From the NCBI GenBank assembly GCA_026129545.1, contig JAHCHX010000002.1, positions 620,001 through 684,000 on the forward strand: a stretch of 64,000 nucleotides of DNA, in the 5' to 3' direction. Numbering within the stretch: the stretch's first letter is position 1; every line of letters begins with the position of its first letter. The DNA is from Saprospiraceae bacterium (GTDB lineage: Bacteria > Bacteroidota > Bacteroidia > Chitinophagales > Saprospiraceae). Below, one piece after another: positions 1-8,373 of the stretch. The notes below the pieces were generated by a model, which made no database searches, was not told where the DNA came from, and worked only from the letters and a program-made list of their open reading frames with translations. The translations under genes and the position numbers were made by a program.

Positions 1-6
1 CCTCCC

Positions 7-510
7 ATGACATCCACCGTCTCCATCTCCACCATTTACGAATGCTCTATTGAAAGAGCCTTCAAAACACCCATGTTGTGCGACGTGTCAAAGGTACACA
101 CTGGTTACGGTATCATGCCAAAAGTGACGCACTGCACCGATGACGAGCATTGGGGAAAACCGGGCCACACCAAAAAGGTATTTGTGGCCGCCTCGCCCAC
201 CCAAAAAGGCGGCTGGGCCTCTATTGACAAAGTATTGGAACGTATAGAAAACCATTACTGGAAAATCGAGGTCAGCGATTTTCAATCGTGGATGCTGGGT
301 TTTTCGAAGTTCGTTGGCGAATGGGAAACGACCGAGCTCGAGCCAAACAAAGTCTTGGTGAAGTACACCTACACCCTACACTCCGACATCCCTCTATTGT
401 ATCCAATCAATTGGCTGTTCGCCAAGACCTTCTGGAAAATTTACATGAAACGGGTGCTGGAAAACGTGCGAACGCTTGCCTACAACGACGAGCCTTATCG
501 GCATGCGTAG
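7..510 (+). CDS. SRPBCC/START-like protein
   Basis: A 167-residue protein with no signal peptide or membrane segment. The pattern of beta-strand-like stretches (residues about 70-125) followed by one long C-terminal helix (around IYMKRVLENVRTLAYN) is that of the SRPBCC/polyketide-cyclase fold, which forms a cavity for hydrophobic ligands; this is a fold-level recognition, not a motif match. No ligand or pathway can be named. The ATG at 7 is the first possible start, but only six bases lie upstream, so a longer N-terminus cannot be excluded. It runs convergently into the OmpA gene that ends at 597. Confidence 0.6.
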   Translation: MTSTVSISTIYECSIERAFKTPMLCDVSKVHTGYGIMPKVTHCTDDEHWGKPGHTKKVFVAASPTQKGGWASIDKVLERIENHYWKIEVSDFQSWMLGFSKFVGEWETTELEPNKVLVKYTYTLHSDIPLLYPINWLFAKTFWKIYMKRVLENVRTLAYNDEPYRHA

Positions 511-596
511 CACTGCTGGTTGCGTCAGCGCCCCCCAGCATTTTCAAAAAACATCCATGTGTCCAACAGACATGGTGCTTGACGAGCACAACGCTA

Positions 597-1535
597 TCAC
601 TGTTTCACCAACTCCACCCTCCTATTCTTGGCCTTGCCCGCCTCGGTGTCGTTGGCTGCCACAGGGCATAGGTACGACACGCCTTTGGCCGACAGTCGGT
701 TGGCCGCGATGCCGTGCTTTTGAGTCAGTTCGTTCACGACGGTCTGGGCGCGTTGTTGAGAAAGTTGCTGATTGAAGTCGAAACCGCCGTCGCTGTCGGT
801 GTGGCCCACCACAAAAACTTTCAAGTCGCCTCGCTCTTTCAGGAATTTGGCAACGGCATCGAGCGCCGGCTTGGATTCGGGCTTCAGCACTGCCTTGCCG
901 CTCTCAAAATAAATTTGTTCGATGACGGCTTTGCCCGTTTTTTCAAAATCGCTCTTGATTTGCGCCGGGCTGACGGTCACCTGCTCGGCCTTCATCGCTT
1001 GGGCTTCCACCACTTCCAGTCGGATGACTGGCCCGTCGTGGGTTTGCACGGTGTAGATGGCGACGAATTGAGTGCCAGTGGCATCGTTGTGTCGCATGGC
1101 CAAGTAGCGTTGCTGGTTGGTGAAGGTGCGGATGTGAGGCAGGTTGTCGTTGGGATAGTTGTAGCCAAAGCCATCGCCACAGGCATCGAGCTCGCATTGG
1201 AAAAGCGACTCGAAGCCTGCTTTTTGAAGGGCTTGCTGGTAATTACGATAAATTTCGAGGCAACTGACGGTGCTGGGTGTTTGATACACGATTCGGGTCA
1301 CTTTGCCTTCCAGTTCTTGTTTTTTGGCGGCATCCTCGCTGCCTCTTTGTATCGGCCCCAATCGCAAAGTGTAGGTGTCAAAGTTTTTGAGTTCGTAGAA
1401 TCGGATAAACGCATCCTTGAAACGCGACACAAGTGGGTGGTCGCTGCTGTTGGGAATGTCTTTGCCTTGGGCGTGAAGCAAACATGGGTATGCAAGAGAC
1501 GCAAGGAGCAGGACAATGGAAAATTGTTTTTTCAT
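597..1535 (-). CDS. OmpA-family protein with DUF4892-like N-terminal domain
   Basis: A 312-residue envelope protein. Residues 1-22 are a signal peptide (KKQFSIVLLLASLAYPCLLHA). The central part, with SCLEIYRNYQQAL followed by a Cys-containing loop (CELDACGDGFGYNYP), resembles the DUF4892 module often found in front of OmpA domains. Residues about 205-312 are a C-terminal OmpA domain (IYFESGKAVLKPES, VVGHTDSDGG, RLSAKGVS, AKNRRVELV), which binds peptidoglycan. It is likely periplasmic or attached to the outer membrane, linking it to the cell wall. It stands alone, convergent with the gene at 7-510. Confidence 0.85.
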   Translation of the reverse strand: MKKQFSIVLLLASLAYPCLLHAQGKDIPNSSDHPLVSRFKDAFIRFYELKNFDTYTLRLGPIQRGSEDAAKKQELEGKVTRIVYQTPSTVSCLEIYRNYQQALQKAGFESLFQCELDACGDGFGYNYPNDNLPHIRTFTNQQRYLAMRHNDATGTQFVAIYTVQTHDGPVIRLEVVEAQAMKAEQVTVSPAQIKSDFEKTGKAVIEQIYFESGKAVLKPESKPALDAVAKFLKERGDLKVFVVGHTDSDGGFDFNQQLSQQRAQTVVNELTQKHGIAANRLSAKGVSYLCPVAANDTEAGKAKNRRVELVKQ

Positions 1536-1767
1536 AGATGGTAGCTGTTGAATCGGTTGTTAAAATCGAATCGAAGGTAAGAGTGTACGTACCGTGAACG
1601 AGTAAGGCCTCAGCAAAATTTATGATAACTTAATCGTAAAAAACTTAGCGCATCCACGCCTAAAAATACTTCGCATCTTCGCCCCCATTCCAAAACCATT
1701 CAGCATCCCCTCCAATCGCTCCGACCAGAGACGAAAACAGTTAAGCAAGCAATTTCCAACTTCCAGT

Positions 1768-3258
1768 ATGCTCCTCCTCGGCTTCGACATCGGCTCATCC
1801 TCCATCAAAGCGGCACTCGTGGACGCAGCCACCGGCAAAACCCTCGGCACCGCCCATCACCCCGACCGCGAAATGGACATTACCGCTCCCCAACCCGACT
1901 GGGCTGAGCAAGCCCCCGCCGACTGGTGGGAGGCCACCTGCGCCGCCACTCGAAAATTGCTGGAAAAAACCCGTGCCGCTCCAGCGGACATCGCCGCTAT
2001 CGGCATTTCCTACCAAATGCACGGCCTCGTCGTGGTGGACAAGAGCGGCGAAGTGTTGCGCCCCTCCATTATATGGTGCGACAGTCGGGCGGTCAGCATT
2101 GGGAACAAAGCGTTCAATTATCTCGGAGAAAATTACTGCTTGGCCCATTACCTCAATTCACCCGGCAACTTCACCGCCTCCAAACTGCGCTGGGTGCGCG
2201 AAAACGAGCCAGGCCTTTTTTCCAAAATTGACAAAATGATGCTGCCGGGCGACTACCTCGCCTACCGCATGACGGGCGAAATCCGCACCAGCGTCACCGG
2301 CCTTTCAGAAGGCGTTTTGTGGGATTTCAAAGAAAACACCGTCGCCAAGCGCCTTTTGGAACACTACGAAATTCCCGAACGGATGCTTCCCGATGTCGCG
2401 CCGGGTTTTTCCATTCAAGGAAAAATGACCGCGCAAGCGGCTGCCGCGCTCGGCCTCGCGCCGGGCATCCCGGTCGGCTACCGCGCGGGCGACCAGCCGA
2501 ACAACGCTTTGTCGCTCAACGTCCTGCGCCCCGGCGAAGTCGCGGCCACAGGCGGCACATCGGGTGTCGTCTATGCCATTGCTGCCAGACCGACCTTCGA
2601 CCCGCAACAGCGCGTCAACAGCTTCGCCCACGTCAACCACACCCCCGAAAACCCGCTCACCGGCATCCTGCTCTGCATCAACGGCGCAGGCAGCCAGTAC
2701 CGATGGATGCGCCAGCATCTCGGCGCTCCCGGACTGAGTTACGACGACATGGAACAACTTGCCGCCTCCGCAGGCATCGGCGCCGACGGGGTGAGCATCT
2801 TGCCTTTCGGCAACGGCGCGGAACGGATGCTCGGCAACCGCGTGGTCGGCTCGCGCATCGCGGGGCTGAACTTCAATCGCCACGAAAAACACCACCTCTA
2901 CCGGGCGGCGCTGGAAGGCATCGCCTTCTCCTTCGTTTACGGCATGGAGGCCATGCGCGACATGGGCATCCCGCTAAAGGTCATTCGCGCCGGGAACGAT
3001 AATTTGTTCCAATCGGCTATTTTTTCCAACACGATTGCCACGCTCGTCGGCGCCGAGATAGAGTTGATTGCGACAACGGGCGCCGTCGGCGCCGCCAAAG
3101 CGGCGGGCGTTTCGGTCGGCATTTACAAATCGGTGGAAGAGGCGATGGCAAGCGTCGAAGTGGCAGGGAAATACGAGCTAGGCGGGGAGAAGGAGGCAAT
3201 GGAGGAGGCATATTGGAGGTGGAAGAAGGAGTTGGAACTCATCATTTCTCATTCATAA
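1768..3258 (+). CDS. xylB: xylulokinase
   Basis: A 496-residue cytoplasmic FGGY-family kinase that phosphorylates D-xylulose to D-xylulose 5-phosphate with ATP. The N-terminal actin-like phosphate loop is visible (LLGFDIGSSSIKAAL, residues 2-16), followed by DWAEQAPADWW, and the likely catalytic Asp lies in GYRAGDQPNNAL at about residue 245. The C-terminal domain holds GNDNLFQSAIFSNTIA, the equivalent of the FGGY GGG-(A/S)-S region. Length and family match xylulokinase, and the next gene is xylose isomerase, only 15 bases downstream, so the two form an operon for xylose use. No xylose transporter or XylR is in the window. Other sugar kinases of the family are possible but unlikely in this context. 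Confidence 0.93.
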   Translation: MLLLGFDIGSSSIKAALVDAATGKTLGTAHHPDREMDITAPQPDWAEQAPADWWEATCAATRKLLEKTRAAPADIAAIGISYQMHGLVVVDKSGEVLRPSIIWCDSRAVSIGNKAFNYLGENYCLAHYLNSPGNFTASKLRWVRENEPGLFSKIDKMMLPGDYLAYRMTGEIRTSVTGLSEGVLWDFKENTVAKRLLEHYEIPERMLPDVAPGFSIQGKMTAQAAAALGLAPGIPVGYRAGDQPNNALSLNVLRPGEVAATGGTSGVVYAIAARPTFDPQQRVNSFAHVNHTPENPLTGILLCINGAGSQYRWMRQHLGAPGLSYDDMEQLAASAGIGADGVSILPFGNGAERMLGNRVVGSRIAGLNFNRHEKHHLYRAALEGIAFSFVYGMEAMRDMGIPLKVIRAGNDNLFQSAIFSNTIATLVGAEIELIATTGAVGAAKAAGVSVGIYKSVEEAMASVEVAGKYELGGEKEAMEEAYWRWKKELELIISHS

Positions 3259-3273
3259 TTCATCATTCAAAAA

Positions 3274-4584
3274 ATGAGCGAATACTTCAAAGGCATTTCC
3301 AAAATCAAGTACGAAGGCCCCAAATCCGACAACCCGCTGGCTTTTCGTTGGTACGACGAAAAACGCAAGGTGGGCAAAAAAACCATGCGCGAACATTTCA
3401 AATTCGCCATGGCCTACTGGCACACGCTCTGCGGCACGGGCGGCGACCCCTTCGGCCCCGGCACCAAAAACTTCCCGTGGCTGGAGTCGAAAAAACCACT
3501 CGAACAAGCCCGCGACAAGATGGACGCGGCTTTCGAGTTTATGACCAAAATCGGCATAGGCTACTACTGTTTTCATGATTTCGACCTCGTGCAGGAAGGG
3601 CCGACGCTGAAAGAGAGTGAGCGGCGTTTGCAAAAGATAACCGACTACGCGCTGGAAAAACAAAAAGATACGGGCGTGAAACTGCTCTGGGGCACGGCCA
3701 ATTTGTTCTCCAACCCTCGCTACATGAACGGCGCGGCCACGAATCCCGACTTCGCCGTCGTCGCTTACGCAGGCGCCCAAGTGAAAAACGCCCTCGACGC
3801 GACCATCAAACTCGGCGGCGAGAACTACGTCTTTTGGGGCGGACGCGAGGGCTACATGAGCCTGTTGAACACCAACATGAAAAAGGAACTCGACCATCTG
3901 GCGCGTTTCCTGCATTTGGCGAAAGACTACGCCCGCAAGCAAGGTTTCAAAGGCACGTTTTTCATCGAGCCGAAGCCGATGGAGCCGAGCAAACACCAAT
4001 ACGACTTCGACGCGGCGACGACCATCGGCTTCTTGCGCGAATATGGTCTGGACAAAGATTTCAAACTCAACGTGGAAGTGAACCACGCCACGCTCGCGCT
4101 ACACACTTTCCAGCACGAACTGCAAGTCGCCGCAAACGCCGGAATGCTCGGCTCGATTGACGCGAACCGCGGCGACTACCAAAATGGCTGGGACACCGAC
4201 CAATTCCCCGTCAACGTGTACGAACTCACCGAAGCCATGCTCGTCATCCTGCAAGCAGGCGGTTTCGCGGGCGGCGGCATCAACTTTGACGCAAAAACCC
4301 GCCGCAACTCAACCGACCTAGCCGACATCTTCCACGCCCACATCGGCGGCATGGATGCTTTCGCACGGGCGCTGCTGGCCGCGCACGAGATTTTGGAAAA
4401 CTCGGAATATCGCCGTTTGCTCGCCGAACGCTACGCCTCTTTCGACTCCGACGAAGGCCGCGCTTTCGAGACCGGGAAACTGAACCTCAAAGATTTGCAC
4501 AAAATCGCCTCGCGTGCCGGCGAGCCGAAGCAGCGCAGCGGGCGACAGGAGTTTTTTGAAAACCTGCTCAGCCGCTATGTCTGA
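3274..4584 (+). CDS. xylA: xylose isomerase
   Basis: A 436-residue isomerase converting D-xylose to D-xylulose. Its length and N-terminal extension are those of the group II enzymes (about 440 residues). The catalytic His lies in [13 protein letters not shown], and metal-site stretches are seen in [50 protein letters not shown] and [20 protein letters not shown]. The start ATG lies 15 bases after the xylB stop, so the genes are probably cotranscribed. No unusual residues were seen. Confidence 0.97.
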   Translation: MSEYFKGISKIKYEGPKSDNPLAFRWYDEKRKVGKKTMREHFKFAMAYWHTLCGTGGDPFGPGTKNFPWLESKKPLEQARDKMDAAFEFMTKIGIGYYCFHDFDLVQEGPTLKESERRLQKITDYALEKQKDTGVKLLWGTANLFSNPRYMNGAATNPDFAVVAYAGAQVKNALDATIKLGGENYVFWGGREGYMSLLNTNMKKELDHLARFLHLAKDYARKQGFKGTFFIEPKPMEPSKHQYDFDAATTIGFLREYGLDKDFKLNVEVNHATLALHTFQHELQVAANAGMLGSIDANRGDYQNGWDTDQFPVNVYELTEAMLVILQAGGFAGGGINFDAKTRRNSTDLADIFHAHIGGMDAFARALLAAHEILENSEYRRLLAERYASFDSDEGRAFETGKLNLKDLHKIASRAGEPKQRSGRQEFFENLLSRYV

Positions 4585-4758
4585 ACAACCATTATTTCCC
4601 TCTGGACAACACTAGATTCATCCAATCTTGTCAATCCCGCTCGATGGCTGTCGAGCAGCCATAGGTATTTATTCCAGCATGGCATTTGTCGTTGTACCTC
4701 TTGCTGAGCCAAAAGGAACCTGCCTGATGCGTGCCGTGTTTTCGGCAAAAATTCTGAT
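4585..4758. other. xylA to GNAT intergenic region
   Basis: No gene is seen. It holds a short hairpin, ATGGCTG-tcga-CAGCCAT around 4643-4661, followed by an A/T-rich stretch. This may end the xylBA transcript, but it lacks a clean U-tract, so it is not called as a terminator. Confidence 0.3.
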
Positions 4759-5292
4759 ATGGCAACTATCATCGAGACCCCTCGCCTCATCCTGCGCGAA
4801 ATCCTGCCCGAAACAGATGCCTCGGGCTTTTTTGAACTCAACAACGACCCGGAAGTGCTACGCTACACTGGCGACCTTCCATTTGAAAGCGTGGAAGCGG
4901 CGCGGGTTTTTCTGGAAAACTATCCACAATACCGACTGCACGGCTACGGGCGTTGGAGCATGTTGTTGAAAACAACGGGCCAATTTTTGGGTTGGTGTGG
5001 CCTGCGGTTCAGCGAAGAATTAGGCGGTGCCGACGTGGGTTTTCGGCTACACAGACGACATTGGGGGCAAGGCTATGCCTCCGAGGCCGCCCGGAGCAGC
5101 GTGATATACGGATTTGAGCACTTGAAACTCAACACTATATGGGGCAAAGCCGCCAAAGCAAATGTTGCCTCCGTCCGGGTATTGGAAAAAATCGGACTAT
5201 GCTTCTTTGGCGACACAATGCTCGACGATATGCCCGCGACATTGTTCAAAGCCGACGCCAGCACGTTTTTCGACCGCTCAAACTCAAAATGA
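4759..5292 (+). CDS. GNAT family N-acetyltransferase (RimJ/RimL-like)
   Basis: A 177-residue acetyl-CoA-dependent N-acetyltransferase. It shows the RimJ/RimL-type opening IIETPRLILREILPEDA-like sequence, DPEVLRYTGD, the core strand GWCGLRF, the acetyl-CoA loop HRRHWGQGYASEA (the Q/RxxGxG/A motif) and the C-terminal NVASVRVLEKIGL motif. The acceptor substrate cannot be predicted; ribosomal-protein and small-molecule acetylation are both known in this family. It is probably transcribed on its own, since 174 bases separate it from xylA. Convergent with the gene ending at 5305. Confidence 0.88.
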   Translation: MATIIETPRLILREILPETDASGFFELNNDPEVLRYTGDLPFESVEAARVFLENYPQYRLHGYGRWSMLLKTTGQFLGWCGLRFSEELGGADVGFRLHRRHWGQGYASEAARSSVIYGFEHLKLNTIWGKAAKANVASVRVLEKIGLCFFGDTMLDDMPATLFKADASTFFDRSNSK

Positions 5293-5304
5293 CGTAGAGA
5301 TTCC

Positions 5305-6150
5305 TTATTTCACCCGCACGGCGCTCATCAGCGTCCGCACACGGCGTTCGGCATTCTTTTTCGTCTCCGGGTCCGCGAGGCGCTGAAGCCCTTGCCAAGA
5401 AGCAAAACCCTCTTCTTTCGCTACCATTTCGCGGATGCCCGACTCGGCAGGCGACATAGTGGCGGCGGGTTTTGTTTGTTTGGGTGCAGCGGAGGTGGCC
5501 GATTTTTTGGGTGTGCTGGGAGCCGAGAACGAAGGTGTCGCCTTAGCCTGCGCCACGGGGGCTGCTGCCGGGAAATACTTCGTCAAGTTGTACTGTTGCG
5601 CTATTTTGTTCACGCTCCAAGCGTAATCGTAGCTTTTCAGCGCGGTGCTGGCGGGCAAAGCCACGTCGCCGGCGTGTTCCGATACGTCGCGGTTGAAATC
5701 GCGGGCAGTGTAATTGCCGAGGTAGGATTTCACGATGACGTTGCCAAGCAGCAGATGAGGCTTCACCGAATGTGTCTCTGCTGCTTCTGCTACTGCCTTT
5801 TTCCACTTTTTGGCCGTAGAAGCGACAAATTCCTCATCGGCATATAGCCCCCTGAGTTTTTCCGTCACAGAAACCGACTCCACAGCGAGCGTGGGTTTTT
5901 GTGCCGCAGGAAGCTCCGCGACGGAGCCTTTGGAAGTCATTTTTTTCTTTTCCTTCAGAATGGCAGCCCCAGACCCGGAAATGGGTTTGATTTCAGGTAA
6001 CGAAGCTGGCGAATCAATGTCGTGTGCAGAGACCAATTCTCTTGTTTCCGGCCTGTCGGCATTTTTTTTATGACCCACATAAGTGAACACAAGGAAGCCA
6101 GAAATGAGGGCGGTGGACACGAAGCCGAGGAATTCGAAAAAACTTTTCAT
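5305..6150 (-). CDS. membrane-anchored protein of unknown function
   Basis: A 281-residue protein with one N-terminal membrane segment (FLGFVSTALISGFLVFTYV, residues 7-25) and therefore a periplasmic body. It has a low-complexity Ala/Pro/Lys/Ser linker (residues about 200-240) and a short helical C-terminus. The central helical part (residues about 110-185, with TAKKWKKAVAEAAETHSVKP and LLLGNVIVKSY) weakly recalls helical lysozyme-like folds, but no catalytic Glu motif could be assigned, so no enzyme is named. Its neighbour across the tandem array is a membrane-anchored glucosaminidase in the same orientation; both have a short cytoplasmic N-terminus, one membrane helix and a periplasmic domain. 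Confidence 0.6.
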   Translation of the reverse strand: MKSFFEFLGFVSTALISGFLVFTYVGHKKNADRPETRELVSAHDIDSPASLPEIKPISGSGAAILKEKKKMTSKGSVAELPAAQKPTLAVESVSVTEKLRGLYADEEFVASTAKKWKKAVAEAAETHSVKPHLLLGNVIVKSYLGNYTARDFNRDVSEHAGDVALPASTALKSYDYAWSVNKIAQQYNLTKYFPAAAPVAQAKATPSFSAPSTPKKSATSAAPKQTKPAATMSPAESGIREMVAKEEGFASWQGLQRLADPETKKNAERRVRTLMSAVRVK

Positions 6151-6190
6151 AGTGTAAAAAATTTAGAATGAGTGGAGGAGAAGTGTAAAG

Positions 6191-6587
6191 TTGTTAGTTG
6201 TTAGTTGTTGGTTGTTGGTTGCTGGTTGTTGGTTGTTGGTTGTTGGTTGTTGGTTGTTCGTTGCTGGTTGCTGGTTGTTGGTTGTTGGTTGCTGGTTGCT
6301 GGTTGTTGGTTGTTGGTTGTTCGTTGCTGGTTTCTGGTTTCTGGTTGTTGGTTGCTGGTTGTTCGTTGTTCGTTGCTGGTTGTTGGTTGCTGGTTGTTGG
6401 TTGCTGGTTGTTGGTTGCTGGTTGTTGGTTGTTCGTTGTTCGTTGTTCGTTGCTGGTTGTTGGTTGCTGGTTGTTCGTTGTTCGTTGCTGGTTGCTGGTT
6501 GCTGGTTGTTGGTTGCTGGTTGCTGGTTGTTGGTTGCTGGTTGTTGGTTGCTGGTTGTTGGTTGTTGGTTGCTGGTTGCTGGTTGTC
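6191..6587. repeat. heptanucleotide tandem array (about 56 units)
   Basis: A 397-bp array of 7-bp units, GTTGTTG, GTTGCTG and GTTGTTC. Nearly all variation is confined to two positions of the unit (T/C and G/C); near the left end a few GTTGTTA units occur and two units have the form TTTCTGG. Because three units make 21 bases, all six frames stay open for long stretches and give repetitive LVVGCWL or NQQPTTS translations; these are not taken as genes. It lies between the stop-free upstream regions of two minus-strand genes, directly 5' of the gene at 5305-6150. Confidence 0.95.
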
Positions 6588-6600
6588 AGATTTGTGGGCA

Positions 6601-6784
6601 ATCATTAGGAGAGTGTTCAGAAAAGTGTGTCAAAACATACGGGATGTTTTCTTTTTACGCAATACACGCCGTGCTTAAAGGAATGTAAATTATTGAAAAC
6701 CAAAATTCTGTGCCCTTCGTGCCTCTGTGTTTTCTTATCGTCTCCCTTGGGATGACACAGTTTTCTGAACACTCTCATCATTAG
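6601..6784. mobile_element. 168-bp MITE with 24-bp terminal inverted repeats and 8-bp target duplication
   Basis: The element spans 6609-6776. Its ends are inverted repeats of 24 bp matching at 23 positions (6609-6632 and 6753-6776; outer end GAGAGTGTTCAGAAAA). They are flanked by an exact 8-bp direct repeat ATCATTAG at 6601-6608 and 6777-6784, the mark of a transposition event. The 120-bp interior has no gene. The element must have been mobilised in trans by a transposase recognising the same ends; none is in the window. Eight-bp duplications are usual for several IS families (for example IS256 and ISL3), but the parent is not identified. Confidence 0.9.
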
Positions 6785-6801
6785 AAACCCTCAACCCCAA
6801 T

Positions 6802-7725
6802 TTAAGCCATGATGAGCTCGTAGTCAATTTTCCAGAGCTGATAAGTCTCGATAATCATCGTTATCATTTCGGCGTAGTTCTTTGCCGTGGCATAGCCGGA
6901 CTGCTTCAGCCCTACGCACCACGCGGCGTAGTAGGGGACGTAACTTTTGCCAAGAATAGGTCGTGAAATGTTGTAATACTCACCGATTTCGTAATGTCGA
7001 ATCATCCAATTGTATCGCTGGCCCTGCAACAGAATACTGTGCCGCCGGAAACTTTCGCTGGCTGAGGGATAGACCTCGAATCTATCCCACACATAATCGT
7101 CGGTGCGCTGCACGCATCCAATCGCCAGCGAGTGATGGTCGAAATCATCGTCCGTCATGCGACGGTCGCGGCGATAGGTGGGTTTTAGCTGGCACTTGAT
7201 GCCGAAGTGGTTGTTGGCTTTGGCGGCAAGATAGCCCCTGCCTGCGTTGCCCTCGAACAGCCCTTGCGCCAGCGTCACCGATGCAGGTATCTTCGAGTGC
7301 CGCATTTCGGCCAACGCCACCCCTTTGTATTTTTCGATGTAGTCAAGATAGGCCTGCACGTTGCCCTGTTTGTGGGAGGGCAGGGCGCGGGTCAGTTCGG
7401 AAGCCACCGTGGCGCGGTGCCAATAACGCGTTCTGCCAATGGGGGGAGCCTCGTTGGTGGGCTTGAAAAAGGAGAGCGATGAGTCCGCTACATAGTATTG
7501 TCGCAACTTGCTGACGAAAAGCCCCCCTAGTTCCTCCGCGCCAGTTTTGAAATGCCCCTGCATTTGGTCGTACACAGGCAAATCGGAGAGCTCGGACAGG
7601 TGTCCCTCTATTCGTTCATAATATGTCACTATCAGGTAACCGGGCAAGGCTACAAGAAGCAGCGCGAGAAACACACCCTTGCCAATGCCATAAAAAGGCC
7701 CGTGGTCATTATCATTCTGGCTCAT
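6802..7725 (-). CDS. membrane-anchored glucosaminidase (FlgJ/LytD-type peptidoglycan hydrolase)
   Basis: A 307-residue protein with an N-terminal membrane anchor (GVFLALLLVALPGYLIVTYY, residues 13-32) and a periplasmic body. The C-terminal half (residues about 150-300) is a glucosaminidase domain (GH73-like): KIPASVTLAQGLFEGNAGRG contains the conserved Glu, and AAKANNHFGIKCQ is the family hallmark; YEVYPSASESF-like and YAAWCVGLKQSGYATAKNYAE follow the usual domain order. It should cleave N-acetylglucosaminyl bonds in peptidoglycan. The usual LAQ-ESG is here LAQGLFEGNAG, a mild change next to the catalytic Glu. The start at 7725 gives a sensible anchor. Confidence 0.9.
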   Translation of the reverse strand: MSQNDNDHGPFYGIGKGVFLALLLVALPGYLIVTYYERIEGHLSELSDLPVYDQMQGHFKTGAEELGGLFVSKLRQYYVADSSLSFFKPTNEAPPIGRTRYWHRATVASELTRALPSHKQGNVQAYLDYIEKYKGVALAEMRHSKIPASVTLAQGLFEGNAGRGYLAAKANNHFGIKCQLKPTYRRDRRMTDDDFDHHSLAIGCVQRTDDYVWDRFEVYPSASESFRRHSILLQGQRYNWMIRHYEIGEYYNISRPILGKSYVPYYAAWCVGLKQSGYATAKNYAEMITMIIETYQLWKIDYELIMA

Positions 7726-7894
7726 ACCGCTTTCGACCGAATTTGGGAGAGAACACTGATGAGATTATGGTTGGCAAAAATATGAGCAAAAATCTTGCCC
7801 CCCTCTACCCTGCCCCGATTTTCGTGGCCGTTGGTGACAGAAAACAATAAAAAAGGTCACTTCGCAAAGCGAAGCGACCCGAATCGGACAGCGG

Positions 7895-7967
7895 AGCGGA
7901 AAACGAGACTCGAACTCGCGACCCCCAGCTTGGGAAGCTAGTGCTCTACCAACTGAGCTATTTCCGC
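7895..7967 (-). tRNA. tRNA-Gly (anticodon CCC)
   Basis: A 73-nt cloverleaf on the minus strand. The acceptor stem pairs GCGGAAA (7967-7961) with TTTCCGC (7902-7896), the D arm contains AGCTCAGTTGGTAGAGC, the anticodon stem CTAGC/GCTGG encloses the loop TTCCCAA, giving anticodon CCC, and the T arm contains GTTCGAGTC. The 3' CCA is not encoded. It reads GGG glycine codons. Confidence 0.95.
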
Positions 7968-8154
7968 ATAAACGCACCAGTCAATTTTCCTGCCAAAGGT
8001 AGAGAACTTCAAAAAACCAGCCACGAAGTTTTTCGCAAATTTCAAATTTGTTCGCGCAGAAAAAAGATTCGCAAAGACCGCCCAACCTCATCGTTTGCGA
8101 AGACTGCACAGCGTTGCAGGGAAAATCCGTGTGGTTGGCCCGCGTAAAATTATG
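7968..8154. other. non-coding stretch upstream of tRNA-Gly
   Basis: No gene, terminator or clear promoter is visible. The stretch is A/T-richer than its surroundings and ends at the first 105-bp repeat. The whole gap from the tRNA to the ATG at 8374 is 406 bp. Confidence 0.4.
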
Positions 8155-8259
8155 CATACTTCGCGCAGCCAAGTTTTGGGCATGACTAAAAGCGCGACCT
8201 GTTCAAAATCAGGGAGAGCAATCATAGTGAACTGACAAATCCTAGCGAATCAAGGTATA
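8155..8259 (+). repeat. 105-bp interspersed repeat, copy 1
   Basis: First of four full-length, equal-sized copies (others at 9395, 10290 and 42889), plus a partial inverted copy at 59125-59197. The most constant core is AATCTGTTCAAAATCA-GGAGAG; here it reads GACCTGTTCAAAATCAGGGA. The right end is AATCAAGGTATA. An ATG-to-TGA frame of 18 codons lies at 8182-8235 (MTKSATCSKSGRAIIVN). The copy ends 114 bp before the likely start of the next gene. Confidence 0.9.
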
Positions 8260-8373
8260 GAAATGGCCGGGACAAGACGAGCGGCGAACTACCCCGACAG
8301 GTTCCCCCATTTGTCTGCTGGCGAACAGTCTATTTTGCCAACGCTTCTGACATTTGCGGCAAAACAAAAACCC

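Noticed and set aside
6191-6587. CRISPR array
   Set aside because: Units are 7 bp, contiguous and without spacers; no cas genes in the window. The same holds for the 10-bp array at 43441-43640.
6191-6688. Long open frames over the heptanucleotide array on both strands
   Set aside because: A 7-bp repeat without stops stays open in every frame; the translations are pure low complexity and have no start context.
8263-8373. N-terminal extension of the barrel protein from the ATG at 8263
   Set aside because: It would put 37 polar residues before a good signal peptide.
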